This document shows positions 1 through 10,442 of a stretch of 64,000 nt of DNA, piece by piece; the stretch's first letter is position 1; each line of letters begins with the position of its first letter. The translations under genes and the position numbers were made by a program. Under the pieces are notes generated by a model that was given only the letters and a program-made list of their open reading frames with translations, did not search any database and was not told where the DNA came from. The DNA is from Isoetes taiwanensis (taxonomy: Eukaryota > Streptophyta > Lycopodiopsida > Isoetales > Isoetaceae): assembly GCA_021234155.1 (NCBI GenBank), contig JAJEKV010000109.1:1088252-1152251 (forward strand), in the 5' to 3' direction.

Positions 1-1056
1 GTTGCACCTATTCGCCAAGTGGCCTTGATATTTGCGCATATGGCACCGATCCGATCACCGCTGGATTGGCGGTTGAGGTTGAACAAAGAACCGGGGAACC
101 ATGACGGCGGAATGAAAGGGAGCTCCCCAAGAGCCACGCCACGGAGGAAACATTGATCGAGTGATTGACAAGATCGATAGCCCGCTCCAAAGTCTTCGCC
201 AGTATTCACCATGAGTCGGATAGCCGGAGGAAGTCCTTGGAGAAACCGCACCAAGATCCGCTCTCAGTGTGGGGTACTCCTTGAGTTTGCCGAGCGTAAT
301 GTGAAGGCGATCCGCAAAATCCCCGGCAGACTGCGGGGCTCTTGTTGAAGGTCATTGAGTTGCTTGAGATGAAGCCATCATCATCCGTGGGTCCCATAGT
401 GAGAAAGAAAAGCAGCTCTCATTTCGACCAATCTTGTTTCCAAAGGCTTTTGTTGGACATGAGCCATTGATGAGGGGAACCACGCAGTTGTGGAAAAGAT
501 GTGAAATTTCAGTTGAGGTTGCGCGATGACCATTCAGACAGCCGTAGCCTCAAATTCTTCCATGTGGGCACTTTGGTCTAAGGGTTTGCCTTTCGTGTTG
601 CCAAAGGTGGGATAAGTCAGCTTAAGGGTCTGAAAGGTAGAGGTAAAAGTGCTGGGCTGGACAGGAACATGATAGTGAGGATATTGAGGTGGAGTTGGAG
701 GTGGTATGGTGCCGGAAAGACCCCCGGGCCAAGGGGTGGCGAGGTGGAGGTACCGGAGGTGCCTGATCATTGGGTTTGAGGTCTGTAAGATTGTAAACAG
801 GAAGAGCGGTGGGAAAGGTAGGGAAGGGAAATTCCTGGGGAGGAGCAAAAGAGATATGTGGATATCCCTGTCCACCCGTAGGAGATGATGGTTGTGAAGG
901 CAGAGGCGATGGCCGTAAGACGGATGGATGAAGGCATGTTCGGGGTATGAAAGTAAGGTTGAGCGTGTTGAGCTGGATATGGCTCCCGATAGTGATGAGG
1001 AGACCGAGGTCGTGAGCAATGTTTGCACGCTTGAGGCGAGAATTTGGACGAGACAT
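1..1056 (-). pseudogene. gag: gag fragment of Ty3/gypsy family 2 (copy A), cut by window edge
   Basis: This is the 5' coding part of a second copy of the retroelement found at 39335-50717. It aligns base for base with 48600-49676 with scattered small differences. The start codon at 1056 opens with MSRP, as does the copy at 49669, but a frameshift follows within about ten codons, so the proline-rich N-terminus runs in several frames. Near position 190 the frame again reads AIDLVNH, matching the capsid-like part of the better copy. Gag would form the particle that packages element RNA. The rest of gag and all of pol lie to the left of the window. Many differences from the other copy fall at CTG/CAG sites, so some frameshifts may be sequencing artefacts. 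Confidence 0.8.
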
Positions 1057-1262
1057 GACACGAGGGTGGGTGGCACCGACCGAGCCCTAGACCGAATGTG
1101 GCCTCCCTCAATGTCATAAGCATCCATACATGTCACGAACGGCTTCGATGATGGCGCCCAAGCGAGACGCCGTCCTGGGAAAGAAGTTCTTCCGCGTGAA
1201 GTTTCGGATAGACATGGCGATGTAAGAAAGGAAAATCGAATCGCACCGGCAGCGGCGCATGT
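1057..1262 (-). other. leader between gag and 5' LTR of family 2 copy A
   Basis: Non-coding leader between the gag start codon and the LTR. It matches 50233-50442 in the other copy but lacks the 556-bp insertion found there. The primer binding site should lie next to the LTR edge at about 1240-1262. The bases there are GC-rich and end on the plus strand in GCGGCGCAT, close to but not an exact complement of a tRNA 3' end, so the primer tRNA cannot be named. Confidence 0.55.
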
Positions 1263-1852
1263 TGTTTGGGGTCCGGGTTCGAACTCCTCGCAAGACACCC
1301 CCTCTGTGAGGACCCTTGGATCTAACAGAGAATCCGGGACTATGTCACGGATTTGCAAGAAAAGAACAAGAAGAAGAAAACAGAACCAAAGAGAACAATG
1401 AGAGGAAAATGATAAGCTTCCTTGATATCAATGATGAACATACATGAGCTCTCGCAATCGAGAGAAGACTGAAGAGAGACAAGACTCAAAACTCATCTAT
1501 AACTCATGTGCTAGCTCTACTCATATATATAGTACAACGGCCTTTGGCCCAATATAGACACTCTGACTGATCTCGGTGCCGACTCCTGGAAGGAGGCCTG
1601 ATTTGCAGGAATATTGGCGGTGCCTCTTGAAGTGCCTAGAATCACGCTGACGCTGACGCGGGCGGTGACGGGTCACTTGTCCGAAAATGCCTCTTGTGGA
1701 CGGGACGCAGTGCTTTGATCAAGCTGGGTGTGCTGCTTGGTCTTCCTGGCCGAGCCTTTGATGGCTGACCCGTGGCTGACTGTGGATCCTTGTTCTTGAC
1801 CTGGTCCGTCGTATGCATGAATAGTCCTGTACCAGGAGGCACAGGACTAACA
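1263..1852 (-). repeat. 5' LTR of Ty3 family 2, copy A
   Basis: About 590 bp, matching the LTRs at 38699-39292 and 39335-39927. The ends are TGTTTGGGG and GGACTAACA on the plus strand, so the LTR has TG...CA termini with a TGTT/AACA inverted repeat. On the minus strand transcription would run towards gag at lower coordinates. A TATATATA box lies at 1523-1531. The right edge at 1852 is the outer edge of the element, because the sequence after it is unlike that after the other copies. Confidence 0.8.
1523..1532 (-). promoter_or_regulatory. TATA box of family 2 LTR (copy A)
   Basis: A run of alternating TA in the middle of the LTR, conserved in the other LTR copies (38965-38974 and 39600-39609). 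Its position inside the LTR fits a U3/R promoter for minus-strand transcription of the element. Confidence 0.5.
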
Positions 1853-3699
1853 GTTCCATGTGAGGTCCTTTGGGACCATTAGGGTCTGCAGTGGATGGGA
1901 TATGATTAGTAGGCTCTATAGCATGGTTCGAGTGTTTCATGCAGGTCAAATTCCTTGATGATATGGGGATATCTACTTCCCTTTACCTTGGTTGCCTGCA
2001 AGTTTATTGGCTTCCTCTTTTCCCTTTTTTTGTGTGTGTGTGTTGGGGGTTAACCCTCTCTAGGCTTTCGTGCCCTCCCTCTTGCATAGTATGTGGAGCT
2101 TGTCATTGGATTTGGATGTTGCTATTTGAGCGTGCTTTGGTTTGCTTTGGTTTGAGCGTCCTTTGTGGTTGTTGATTTGTGAGTGCCTTTGTCTGGTAGT
2201 GATGTGATTCATGCCGCATGGGTTGTTCTTGAGCATTATTTTATGGTGTGGGTTCCTAGCCTCAAGTGTGGTCCCCATGTCTTCTTCATGCGCCTCCTGA
2301 TAGATTGCATCCTCGGCCATTGTGCTTGTGGGTTCTTTTATGATCCCTTTTTCCACTCCGATCACGTTTGCGAAAACCTTGTTTGCATTTTCCAACTTGC
2401 TCTAGTCAAATTCTGATAAAATGTTATTCCCATAAAATATAAAATTTCACCTAATGGTATTTTTCAACGAGGGAGATGAGGAGGATTGAATACCAGTACA
2501 AATCCCTAGTAGATGGCCCTTTATGCTAAAAGAAACATTGGCTCCTGTTGGGGGTCAATGCCAACAAAATTTGGGCCTGCACATAGATGCAGCTGCCTTG
2601 TAGTACATCTCCAATGGTTTCACATAATTTCAAAGTACTTAAATACGATCAAATGAAAACTTTGATCTAATGAGTTCATCTTCCATGTTTTTATAACATT
2701 CTAGAGTGAGAAGGCCTTTACCATGTTGAACGTATCCAAAGAATCAACGCCCCCGGATACTATATCTCGGTTTCAAAATTGATCAGAGAGCTTGCATGAT
2801 GTCTCAATTTCATCGCGCTTGGTTAAGTTATAATAGCTATTTCTTTTGGTGGTTTGTGTTAATAGCCATCATGGATTAACAATGCTTTCGGAATAACCAC
2901 CAAATTGGTAGTGAAAGCCATGCTACAAATGACCAATTTTTAATAACACAACTGTAATAGAAAAAGCAACATGAAAAATCACTTTGAAATTTAAACTGAC
3001 ATTAAAAACCACTACATTGGAAATCAATGCAATAACCATCACCATGCCTAAAACTAGAAACTTGTGTCTGGCGATGCCGGCATTAGTCATAAATGTGTGG
3101 AATGTATTATTTATGGGCATTGGTCATGGCCATATAGATTAATAAGCCTACACAAAATCCCTTCCTGTAGCAATTTAACTACTTCATTCTAGACTTCGTG
3201 AAAGCATTTTTATAGCAGTATACTTCCAATTAATCATTGGACCAGGAATACTAGAAAAATGATCCAATGAAAGTATACTTGAAAGAAATACTTTAGCAGC
3301 TTTTTCAGGGGAACTGAGATCTGTAACATCCTTTTGGGATGCTCTGGACGCTGCCATCTACAGCCACTGTGAACTATCGGATCTCCCAAATCTCCTATAG
3401 AAAGGATGCCAGTTTGCCAGTTCTAACACGGGCTACTGGGTTCGACCACCAACAGAGGCGACAGGTAGAATGACTAGCCACAGCAAGTTTAGGCCGGTCA
3501 TGAGGTATATCCCAGTATATTCTAGCATATATCTGGATCCTATAGTCCCACATAACCGAGGGCTTGCCCTTAGGGGCAACCCAAAAAGACAGACTTACGA
3601 TGCAGGAGTCCTTTTTGTCCAAGGCTGTCATTGTTAGATTTAAACTTTTCAATTGTTTTAGATGCCAAAAAGTAAGCATTATCTAATTTAAGATTATGC
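1853..3699. other. intergenic stretch, nothing recognised
   Basis: AT-rich sequence flanking the LTR on one side and the CACTA remnant on the other. Open frames at about 1939-2416 have cysteine-rich, low-complexity translations with no domain I recognise. A small imperfect inverted repeat (GGGCTTGCCC, then GGGGCAACCC) lies near 3566-3590. It is probably old transposon debris. Confidence 0.4.
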
Positions 3700-3749
3700 C
3701 TTGTGTGTACTACAATATCTTCATTTCATGCAGGACATCTCTATAGTAC

Positions 3750-4880
3750 GTACTACTATATGAGAAGCCTCGTGATGAAATGAAAAAGGTTAGAGAAGCA
3801 TATGCATAGGAAAACAGAGAGTCTCTAAGAGGAACATTAATATATCCAGATCATCTAGAGGATTTACCTTCATCAATGCCAAATTGGTGGTTGGTCCCGG
3901 AGACAGACAAAGCAAAGGAGAAAGGCGAGAAGATATTCACTGATGAGTTCAACATTGCTTTAGATTGTGAGAGGAAGGTAACATTCGTATTATAGAGCCT
4001 TCATTCTTATTTATGATTTAGAGATATCAATCTAATATATATGTTGTTGTGCAATGTTTTCCAATATGTATTTTAACTGGAAACTATGAGTGATGTTTCT
4101 TCTTCTCACTTGCAAATAAGATATCATTCTTCAATTTGAGCATATGGACAACACTTTCATATTGAGAAAGTTGACAAAGGTCATGTTATTTTTTACTTCG
4201 GAATAATCTCTTCTTTTCTTCAAAGGAGTCAATCCAGTGCGAGGGACATAAATTCTATTGATGGCAATGTGGATTATGTTGGAGTTATCTCCAAAATCAT
4301 GATTTGAACTTTCGTTCATTCCATGTGAATGTACTAAAGGCCAAATGGTTCAAAACCCAAACCCAAGGAAAAGTCAAACCATTCAAGCACACCCTTCTGG
4401 ATTGTATGAGGTAGACACTTTGCATGTCTTAAGGGATTTGGACGAGCCTTTTATATTTCCTAGTCAGGTGAAGTAGGTTTTTTTTCCATGATAATCCTAA
4501 GGATAAGAAATGGCGGATAGTGGTTAATTCACAACCAACTTCTCAGAGAGTTATTGCCTTGCTTGTCCTTAATGATTCTAATTGGGACACTTAAGGATCA
4601 TCATCTAATAGCCCGTTTCCTCTTGAATTGGAGTTGATTAACCCAATTGAAGAAACCATTGATCAAGAGCGCGATTCACAATTAGAGGACCACCAAGACC
4701 TTCAGTTAAGGTCTCCAATGCATAGCCCAGAACATCATATGTTTGACGACTACTTCGATGAGGAGAACGATAGAGAAATTCAAACAGACTAACATGTATT
4801 GCGGCTCCTTTTGCAATTGGATGATGATGAAAGAGAAGAGGTTGAACATGATTTGCTATATGACATTACCAAAGATTAGC
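3750..4880 (+). pseudogene. CACTA TNP2-type transposase remnant with DUF4216-like segment
   Basis: Translations in switching plus-strand frames resemble the C-terminal part of plant CACTA transposases. At about 4310-4360 the frame reads FHVNVLKAKWFKT, like the start of the DUF4216 domain. At 4411-4475 it reads LDEPFIFPSQVK, the DPF-(I/V)-x-A-x-Q-x-x-QVFY region, then a stop. After a one-base shift in a run of eight T comes FFHDNPKDKKWRIVV. The tail at 4620-4875 is rich in acidic residues and ends in a stop near 4880. Upstream at 3800-3980 there is another open stretch with LPSSMPNWW that may belong to the same gene. Several stops and shifts make it non-functional. Confidence 0.65.
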
Positions 4881-5229
4881 TGAATTTTTTAAAATATATT
4901 TCATTGTCGTTGAAGAATATTGTGTTGAGATACTCTTGATACAATTGCTAGTATTATGCATTTATGAACTTTTGAATCATATGAAACATACGATTTTGCA
5001 CACTTTATAATATTTTCGTAGCCTTCCCAATCTTGGTCTAGCCATATAGGATGGTATGAAATGAAGACTTTGAGAAAGAGTAAAATATAGAGAAAGAGTG
5101 ATCATATACGAGTGTAGCGGCAAATGGTTCTTCGAATAGATGGCACGTGTCTCTTTTGGTATCTTTGCATATAACATTATTTAAAATGCTTAAAGAAAAT
5201 AACAAAGTGCATGACTAGTTAGAGTGCAT

Positions 5230-6190
5230 ACTATATGAGTTGATGGTATAGAGCTGGAAATAGAGTCAATGATAGCATCAACTCTAGAAATAGCGTACAA
5301 ACAAGAGTTAAATCATATGTCAACATGAGTAGTAGAGTTTAGATCTGAAATGGTAAAACTTTTGGCTTAAGAGTCAATTTATTTTCGGTAGCGTCCTATT
5401 CAAACATAGGGTTAGATATAGAGTCAATAATATCATCAAACATAGAGTCATTGGTAGAGTCAATTGAACTTTGCATATAACATTATTTTAAAATGCTTAA
5501 AGAAAAAAAATAACAAAGTGCATGAGGGTTAGACATAGAGTCGGAATTAGAGGTCAATTTAAAAGCTAAAATCATATGTCGAGTAGTAGCATCAACGGTA
5601 AGGTCGGGACCGAATCAATTGTAGCGCCAGACATAGGGTTAGATATAGAGTCAATAATAGCATCAAGTATAGAGTCATTGGTACGGTTAATTAAAATCCA
5701 TTGGTACCAAATGTAATTAAAACAAATAATGTCGATATAGAGTCGAAATTAGGGGTCAATATAAAGTCATATGTAGCATCAATGGTAAGGTCGGGACTAG
5801 AATCAGATGGCATGCATGATGAACCTAATGCTAACACCTTTTGACTCATAATGCATCAGCTATAGCGTCAGTTATAGCGTTAGATTTAAAATGATATAAC
5901 ATCATCTCTAGAGTTAGACATAGCGTCAAAATTAGAGTCACAATACATGTATGCTTGAACCTAATGCCAACACCTATGACTCATAGTGCATCAGCTCACC
6001 AATGCCGGGCCAGATGTCGATTATCGCATTAGATTGGTTAAAATGATATAGCGTCATACATAGAATTAGATATAGCGTCAGAATTAGCATCAGAGAAGTA
6101 TCTAACCATAAGTATTGCTATTAACTACAGAACATTGTTTTCACCTCAAAACACATAAAAATATCCGTCTGACGCTATAACTGACTCTAG
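5230..6190. repeat. subterminal repeats of the CACTA element
   Basis: Dense variants of a short motif, TAGAGTCA / TAGCATCA / TAGCGTCA, recur dozens of times in both orientations next to the transposon terminus. In CACTA elements such subterminal arrays bind the element-encoded TNPA-like protein and are needed for transposition. One longer sub-block (about 5165-5200) is repeated at 5470-5520. Confidence 0.65.
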
Positions 6191-6192
6191 TA

Positions 6193-6211
6193 CCCCTTTT
6201 CTCTTGTAGTG
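6193..6211 (+). repeat. 3' terminal inverted repeat of CACTA element
   Basis: Plus strand CCCCTTTTCTCTTGTAGTG; the reverse complement begins CACTACAAG. The host sequence resumes at 6212. The left partner was not found, so a 3-bp target duplication cannot be checked. Confidence 0.75.
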
Positions 6212-7344
6212 GAATTTGAGCCTGGGTAGGAGCTCTATGGTTGTACAGATGTGCTACCCTTCGAGGTAGTTGGATGTACTATTATTGCTAGTGCTGACAT
6301 TATGTTATGCTTCCACTGTTATAGGAGCCCATCGGGGAAGTGGCGGGATAGACGGAGGCCTCTTGCGGCCGGAGGGCTGGATGGGGGATTTTCTACGAGA
6401 TGTACAATGGGCATTGTATATTTGGTGGGGAGCATCACAACATATCTAGCATATTATGAATGGAAGAAGACGACTGAATTAGTACCTATAACGTAGCCCT
6501 GCATCCAACAATCTTCGCAGAAAATGCAAGGCATTCGAGAATGGCTACCATGGGTGATATAATGTCCATGGTAAAAGGAGTTTAACTGCCATCTTGTCAA
6601 GTCAGCTACAATGGGTAAGCGACTGCTTGAGAAGATGTAGGCCAGAAGAGTCATCCTCCTGATTCAAAAGCCTCCAAATGAATTTTGAAATGAGAACTTT
6701 ACTTTGAAGTGAGAAGTTTGTCATATCTAGACCATCTGCACATTTGGGAAGGTCACATTTTGTGATGTTCTTATAGATTATATGATATAAATACATATAT
6801 ATTAGGCCACATCACTATACAAGCCTATATTAGTAGCCTTGTATATAGTATAATGTTTGGGGGAGGAGGTTGGGAGAGGATGCATGGCCAAGTTATTATA
6901 TAACTTAGCCAACCTCGGATATGAAACCATTTTCACATGGCTTCATCCTATTGGTGAACCGCCGCACGGAGCATCCCATTGGAGCCACATGGCATATCGT
7001 TTAAATCCTAACCTATAAATGGCTAAACCCTAGACTTAGACATTTTGTTGACTCCAACAGTTCTTCACCCCAGCTTGCATTCATGATGTCATTTCAAAGA
7101 TCATCTTCTCTACAAAGACATCCCCGCGGCAAAGAGCCCTAGGAGCACTTGCGCATCAAGAGAGGGCGAATCTACTCCAAATCACCTACAAATCACTGGA
7201 GAGCCTAGAAGCCGACGCCAGCTCGTTTGCGGTAGATATTCGAGAAGATTCTTGGGTAGATAGATGAGTTATTGTCTCCTAATTTCAGTAAAGCCATTCT
7301 AGACCACACAGTTCTGGAGATGAACTCTTTTTTTTTTTTTTTTT
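6212..7344. other. spacer between CACTA end and tandem array
   Basis: No recognisable gene. The open frame at 6251-6496 has no recognised domain. From about 6890 to 7327 the sequence looks like promoter and leader or LTR: a TATAAAT at 7014-7020 is followed by a C-rich leader and ends in a 17-base T run (7328-7344) that abuts the tandem array. No second copy exists in the window to set its borders. Confidence 0.4.
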
Positions 7345-9284
7345 ATTATTATTGAGATACGTACTTTGGACTCACGGCCAGGCTATTATGAAGTACAACA
7401 ATTTGAGGTACATTGCTACACATTCTACATGCATTCTACGTACATGTTTCTTTCTAAGACATATACATGTAAGGCACTTTTTTCATGAACCTTATACTAG
7501 GACCCACTTTTTACACATTCCATGGTATTGGATGTTTACGTAGATGAGGTTTTTTCCTCTTTACATTTGAAAAATTAAATTGCATGACATGCAATGTTGA
7601 TGTGCATGATTGCCAAGTGTGATTAAAACAAATTAGCTCACATGCAAACTTGTTGCAAAGGGCTTATATCGTGGAAAGTAGCAATCTATTTACCCATGTA
7701 TTTTTGCTTATGTTTTCAACCAATTTTTACCATATATTCAGGGAAAATATGGACGCTCGTGATTTCTTTCACAAGTATTAGGGTATCCATTCATAACCCT
7801 AATCACTGCAGCCATATTCAAATGATTTGAAGAGGGAGAGATTGGCCAAAATCTATCTCATCTTCCGATCTCAGAGAGCCTATGATCGATATTTCTGTTT
7901 TCTCTCGCATCAAAAGCCGGTTCTACAAAGCTTTACGGTTGATTAAAGCCAATTTCGATTTGGGCTAGATCTTGTGTGCTCTACGATTGATTTTGCTAAG
8001 GGTAACTCGCATCGGTCCTCGAGGTCTCTATGGAGCCATCGAAAAAATGTTTATCGCCATTGTCTCCCTTATGCATACAATGCTTCCTTTTGAGGAAGCC
8101 AACATTGATTCTCAAGTTCTTTTTCAACCAAATGTGGATCACTCTACACCAACTTCGATCCGTATGGACCGGAGTCTTCAATACAGTCGGTTTAATCTTG
8201 GCTCCCATTCTTCAATAGATTGGACTCAAGAGCAACAAACATTATGGAAATAAGGTTTTTTCTCAAACATATGATAGTTAAGCTATGCTCTATCCATATT
8301 AAAGTTACTTTTGAAAATATGAGATGGTCGTGGCCTTTTTAGAAGAAAATGATGTCAAATGCTTCATTATACATATCTTGTTGGGATATATTTGACTTAT
8401 TTACCACCCTCAAACATGCTGTTATGGCTGACTTTATCACATACTCTAGTTTTGCTATGCTACTGCCTCCATTTCCATTTCCAAGATTGACATAAACTTG
8501 ACATAAACTTATTTGCAGCATTTGTATGAACATACCACGTTTATTAGTGGTCTTATATTTGATGTACATAATTGTCATAACCTGGCCTACATATTTTTGA
8601 TGCAGTTTATTGATTTATGACATGTTAAGATACAAATGTAACAATTCAATTGAGCTTGACTCGTATCACATTTTGAACAGATCACGGTGAAGGGTGATAA
8701 ACCGTGGTGTTCCATTGCTTACCTGTTGGCCCTCTCATTGTTACCCTCTTTAGGCTAACCAATGTCTGTTTGGCTGCAGGTAAGCGGAACTCCACCTCCT
8801 TTGGTTTGTTCCTTTTTTATGGTGAAACTGATTCGTTGAGAGAACAATTTCTCAAGATAAAATTAAGATAAGTCTTTCAATTGCTGCACTTGTAAATTCT
8901 TGCATGCACTAGCAAGGCGTATGCTAAAACATTGTTCTCCTTTTAAGCGCAGAGCAAAGTTTGCAGACATTTCTGGAAGGAAGGCTTATCTTTGGCTTTG
9001 GCACATGATACAAACATGGGTTCAATACATTATGAAGGATGAAAACTATCCCTTTTAGATTGTGTCTATTAAATGAATATTATTTTCGAATTCTTGATTT
9101 GAAAAGATATCTTGTAAGTTGCATTTGCAAGTAATTGAGTGCTGCTGAAAATTTTTGCATTGTACATCTATTATATAAGAAACCATTTTGGATTATCTCT
9201 AAAGACATGGCATTTTTTATGAGCATTGATATTTTGTCTTGGCTCTTGGTTTTGGCTTCTTGATATGTAATCATTGATGCATAA

Positions 9285-9430
9285 GGCGAAAAGAAACTAT
9301 TGTATTGACTTTATGTAGATGATTGTTTAACATGTAATCAAGTCTTGGCTTAAAAGAGGCGAAAAGAAACTATTGTATTGACTTTATGTAGATGATTGTT
9401 TAACATGTAATCAAGTCTTGGCTTAAAAGA
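9285..9430. repeat. 73-bp direct duplication inside the array unit
   Basis: Two adjacent 73-bp copies starting GGCGAAAAGAAACTATTG at 9285 and 9358. The same pair is present in every unit (12374, 15458, 18544, 21621), so the duplication came before amplification of the 3.08-kb unit. Confidence 0.9.
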
Positions 9431-9588
9431 AAAAGCACCTGTTTTCTTTTAAGACTGCTAATTGGCTTGAAGTGGTCTTTGCAAAAGTCCATGGATGGTA
9501 AAAGTCTGTTTGTACAGATTTTAAAGGTTTTTTTATTTTACTTCAGTTTCCTGGTTATACCAGGGACCTTGACTTGATTATTTTTCAG

Positions 9589-9688
9589 GTGTGGCTATTA
9601 AGGTTCTGAAAAATCTATTCAACTTACATGTGTATTGTATGGGAAAACGGGAAAGCAAAGGAAATGGTTGCTACAGGACAAGAAAAAG
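9589..9688 (+). other. exon-like segment with kinase VAIK motif in array unit 1
   Basis: A 100-bp segment follows a pyrimidine-rich TTTTTCAG and is followed by GTATT, as expected for an internal exon. One frame is open throughout and begins VAIKVLKNL, which resembles subdomain II of protein kinases, where the lysine binds ATP. It then loses clear resemblance. The same segment is at 12678-12777 and 18848-18947. In unit 3 the acceptor AG is missing, and unit 5 stops before it. The motif is short, so a chance match is possible. Confidence 0.3.
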
Positions 9689-10021
9689 GTATTAACATCA
9701 CATTTGCTTATGGGAAATAATGACATCGATGCTGAATTCTAATTCTATTGATGACTCTTTGCACTAGATGTTTATTTGCTTGAATGCAATAGCACCTACC
9801 TTGGGTTACTTTTCTATTGGTTCCCTTGGTAGGTTGATAGTTAAAAAGAGCCTTCCATATCTTATTCAAACAGATGGGAAAAAGCCTTTGTTGAACTTAT
9901 AAAGGCATTTGCCAGATAATCTAGGCATTTGCTAGATAATCTAATCAAAAGAGAGAGACATCATGTTGAGATGCTACACATTCCTGTGCATATGCTTGAT
10001 TATAAATATCTGTTTACATGA

Positions 10022-10198
10022 GATGGGACACGGGGTACCAAAGGAGGAAAACAAGATATAATATCACATGAGTTCATAACACCGTTGGTGATGACTATAC
10101 TATCATTTGCGGTTGATCTTTCAAAAGAAATCAAGGTTCAACAAGATATATATTCTCCACATTTCCAGATGTTATGGATTGATCGTGCTAATATATAG
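10022..10198 (+). other. exon-like open segment in array unit 1
   Basis: A frame is open for 58 codons between two stops and contains HEFITPLVM and SPHFQMLWIDRAN. In units 1-3 the frame survives even though units differ in a short patch (at about 10108-10130 in unit 1), and the differences there keep the phase. It is followed 10 bp later by ATATATAG, then an open stretch with MGDLTRILNAF, then GTAAGT, an exon-like arrangement. I do not recognise the protein. Confidence 0.3.
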
Positions 10199-10442
10199 CA
10201 TGGGAGACTTGACAAGGATTCTAAATGCATTTGTAAGTACCAGAATCTTCATTTTATTCTTGATTTTATTTTTAACACAAGTAGAAATGAGTAGAATAGC
10301 AATAGTGAGGGTAGGGGGTCTCTCGTGTTACAAAATAGGGGTCCTCTACTCTCCTTGTCGTAATAACATTCTAGAAAGTTTTTTCTAGTATGAATAATCA
10401 GGTGCCCCCCCAAACTACGGTTGGAGGCAGGTTTTTTTTATT

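Larger units (their letters stand above)
3700..6211 (+). mobile_element. decayed CACTA (En/Spm) transposon, 3' half
   Basis: The right end at 6193-6211 reads, in reverse complement, CACTACAAGAGAAAAGGGG, the standard CACTA terminus. Inside it lie about 950 bp of short subterminal repeats (5230-6190), and before these the C-terminal part of a transposase reading frame. No matching left terminus was found, so the element is 5'-truncated. CACTA elements move by cut and paste using a TNP2-type transposase; this copy cannot encode one. Confidence 0.75.
7351..10442. repeat. array unit 1
   Basis: First full unit, 3092 bp. It has private differences near 7755-7830, 7880-8060 and 10107-10130, where several short substitutions and indels lie together while the sequence between them equals the other units. 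Confidence 0.85.

Noticed and set aside
534-1358. 274-codon minus frame crossing the gag start and LTR edge
   Set aside because: It runs through the leader and the LTR border in a different frame from gag, so it is a by-product of GC-rich sequence.
3566-3590. Possible end of the same MITE family as 24958-25494
   Set aside because: It shares only TTGCCCTTA and GGGCAACCC words arranged as a small palindrome, with no 16-bp terminus and no partner.
8339-8578. 79-codon minus-strand frame repeated in four array units (also at 11430, 14511, 17596)
   Set aside because: It is repeated only because the DNA unit is repeated. The composition is not protein-like and no family is recognised.
9080-9274. 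64-codon minus-strand frame repeated in all five units
   Set aside because: Same reason: identical DNA gives identical frames, with no independent sign of coding.
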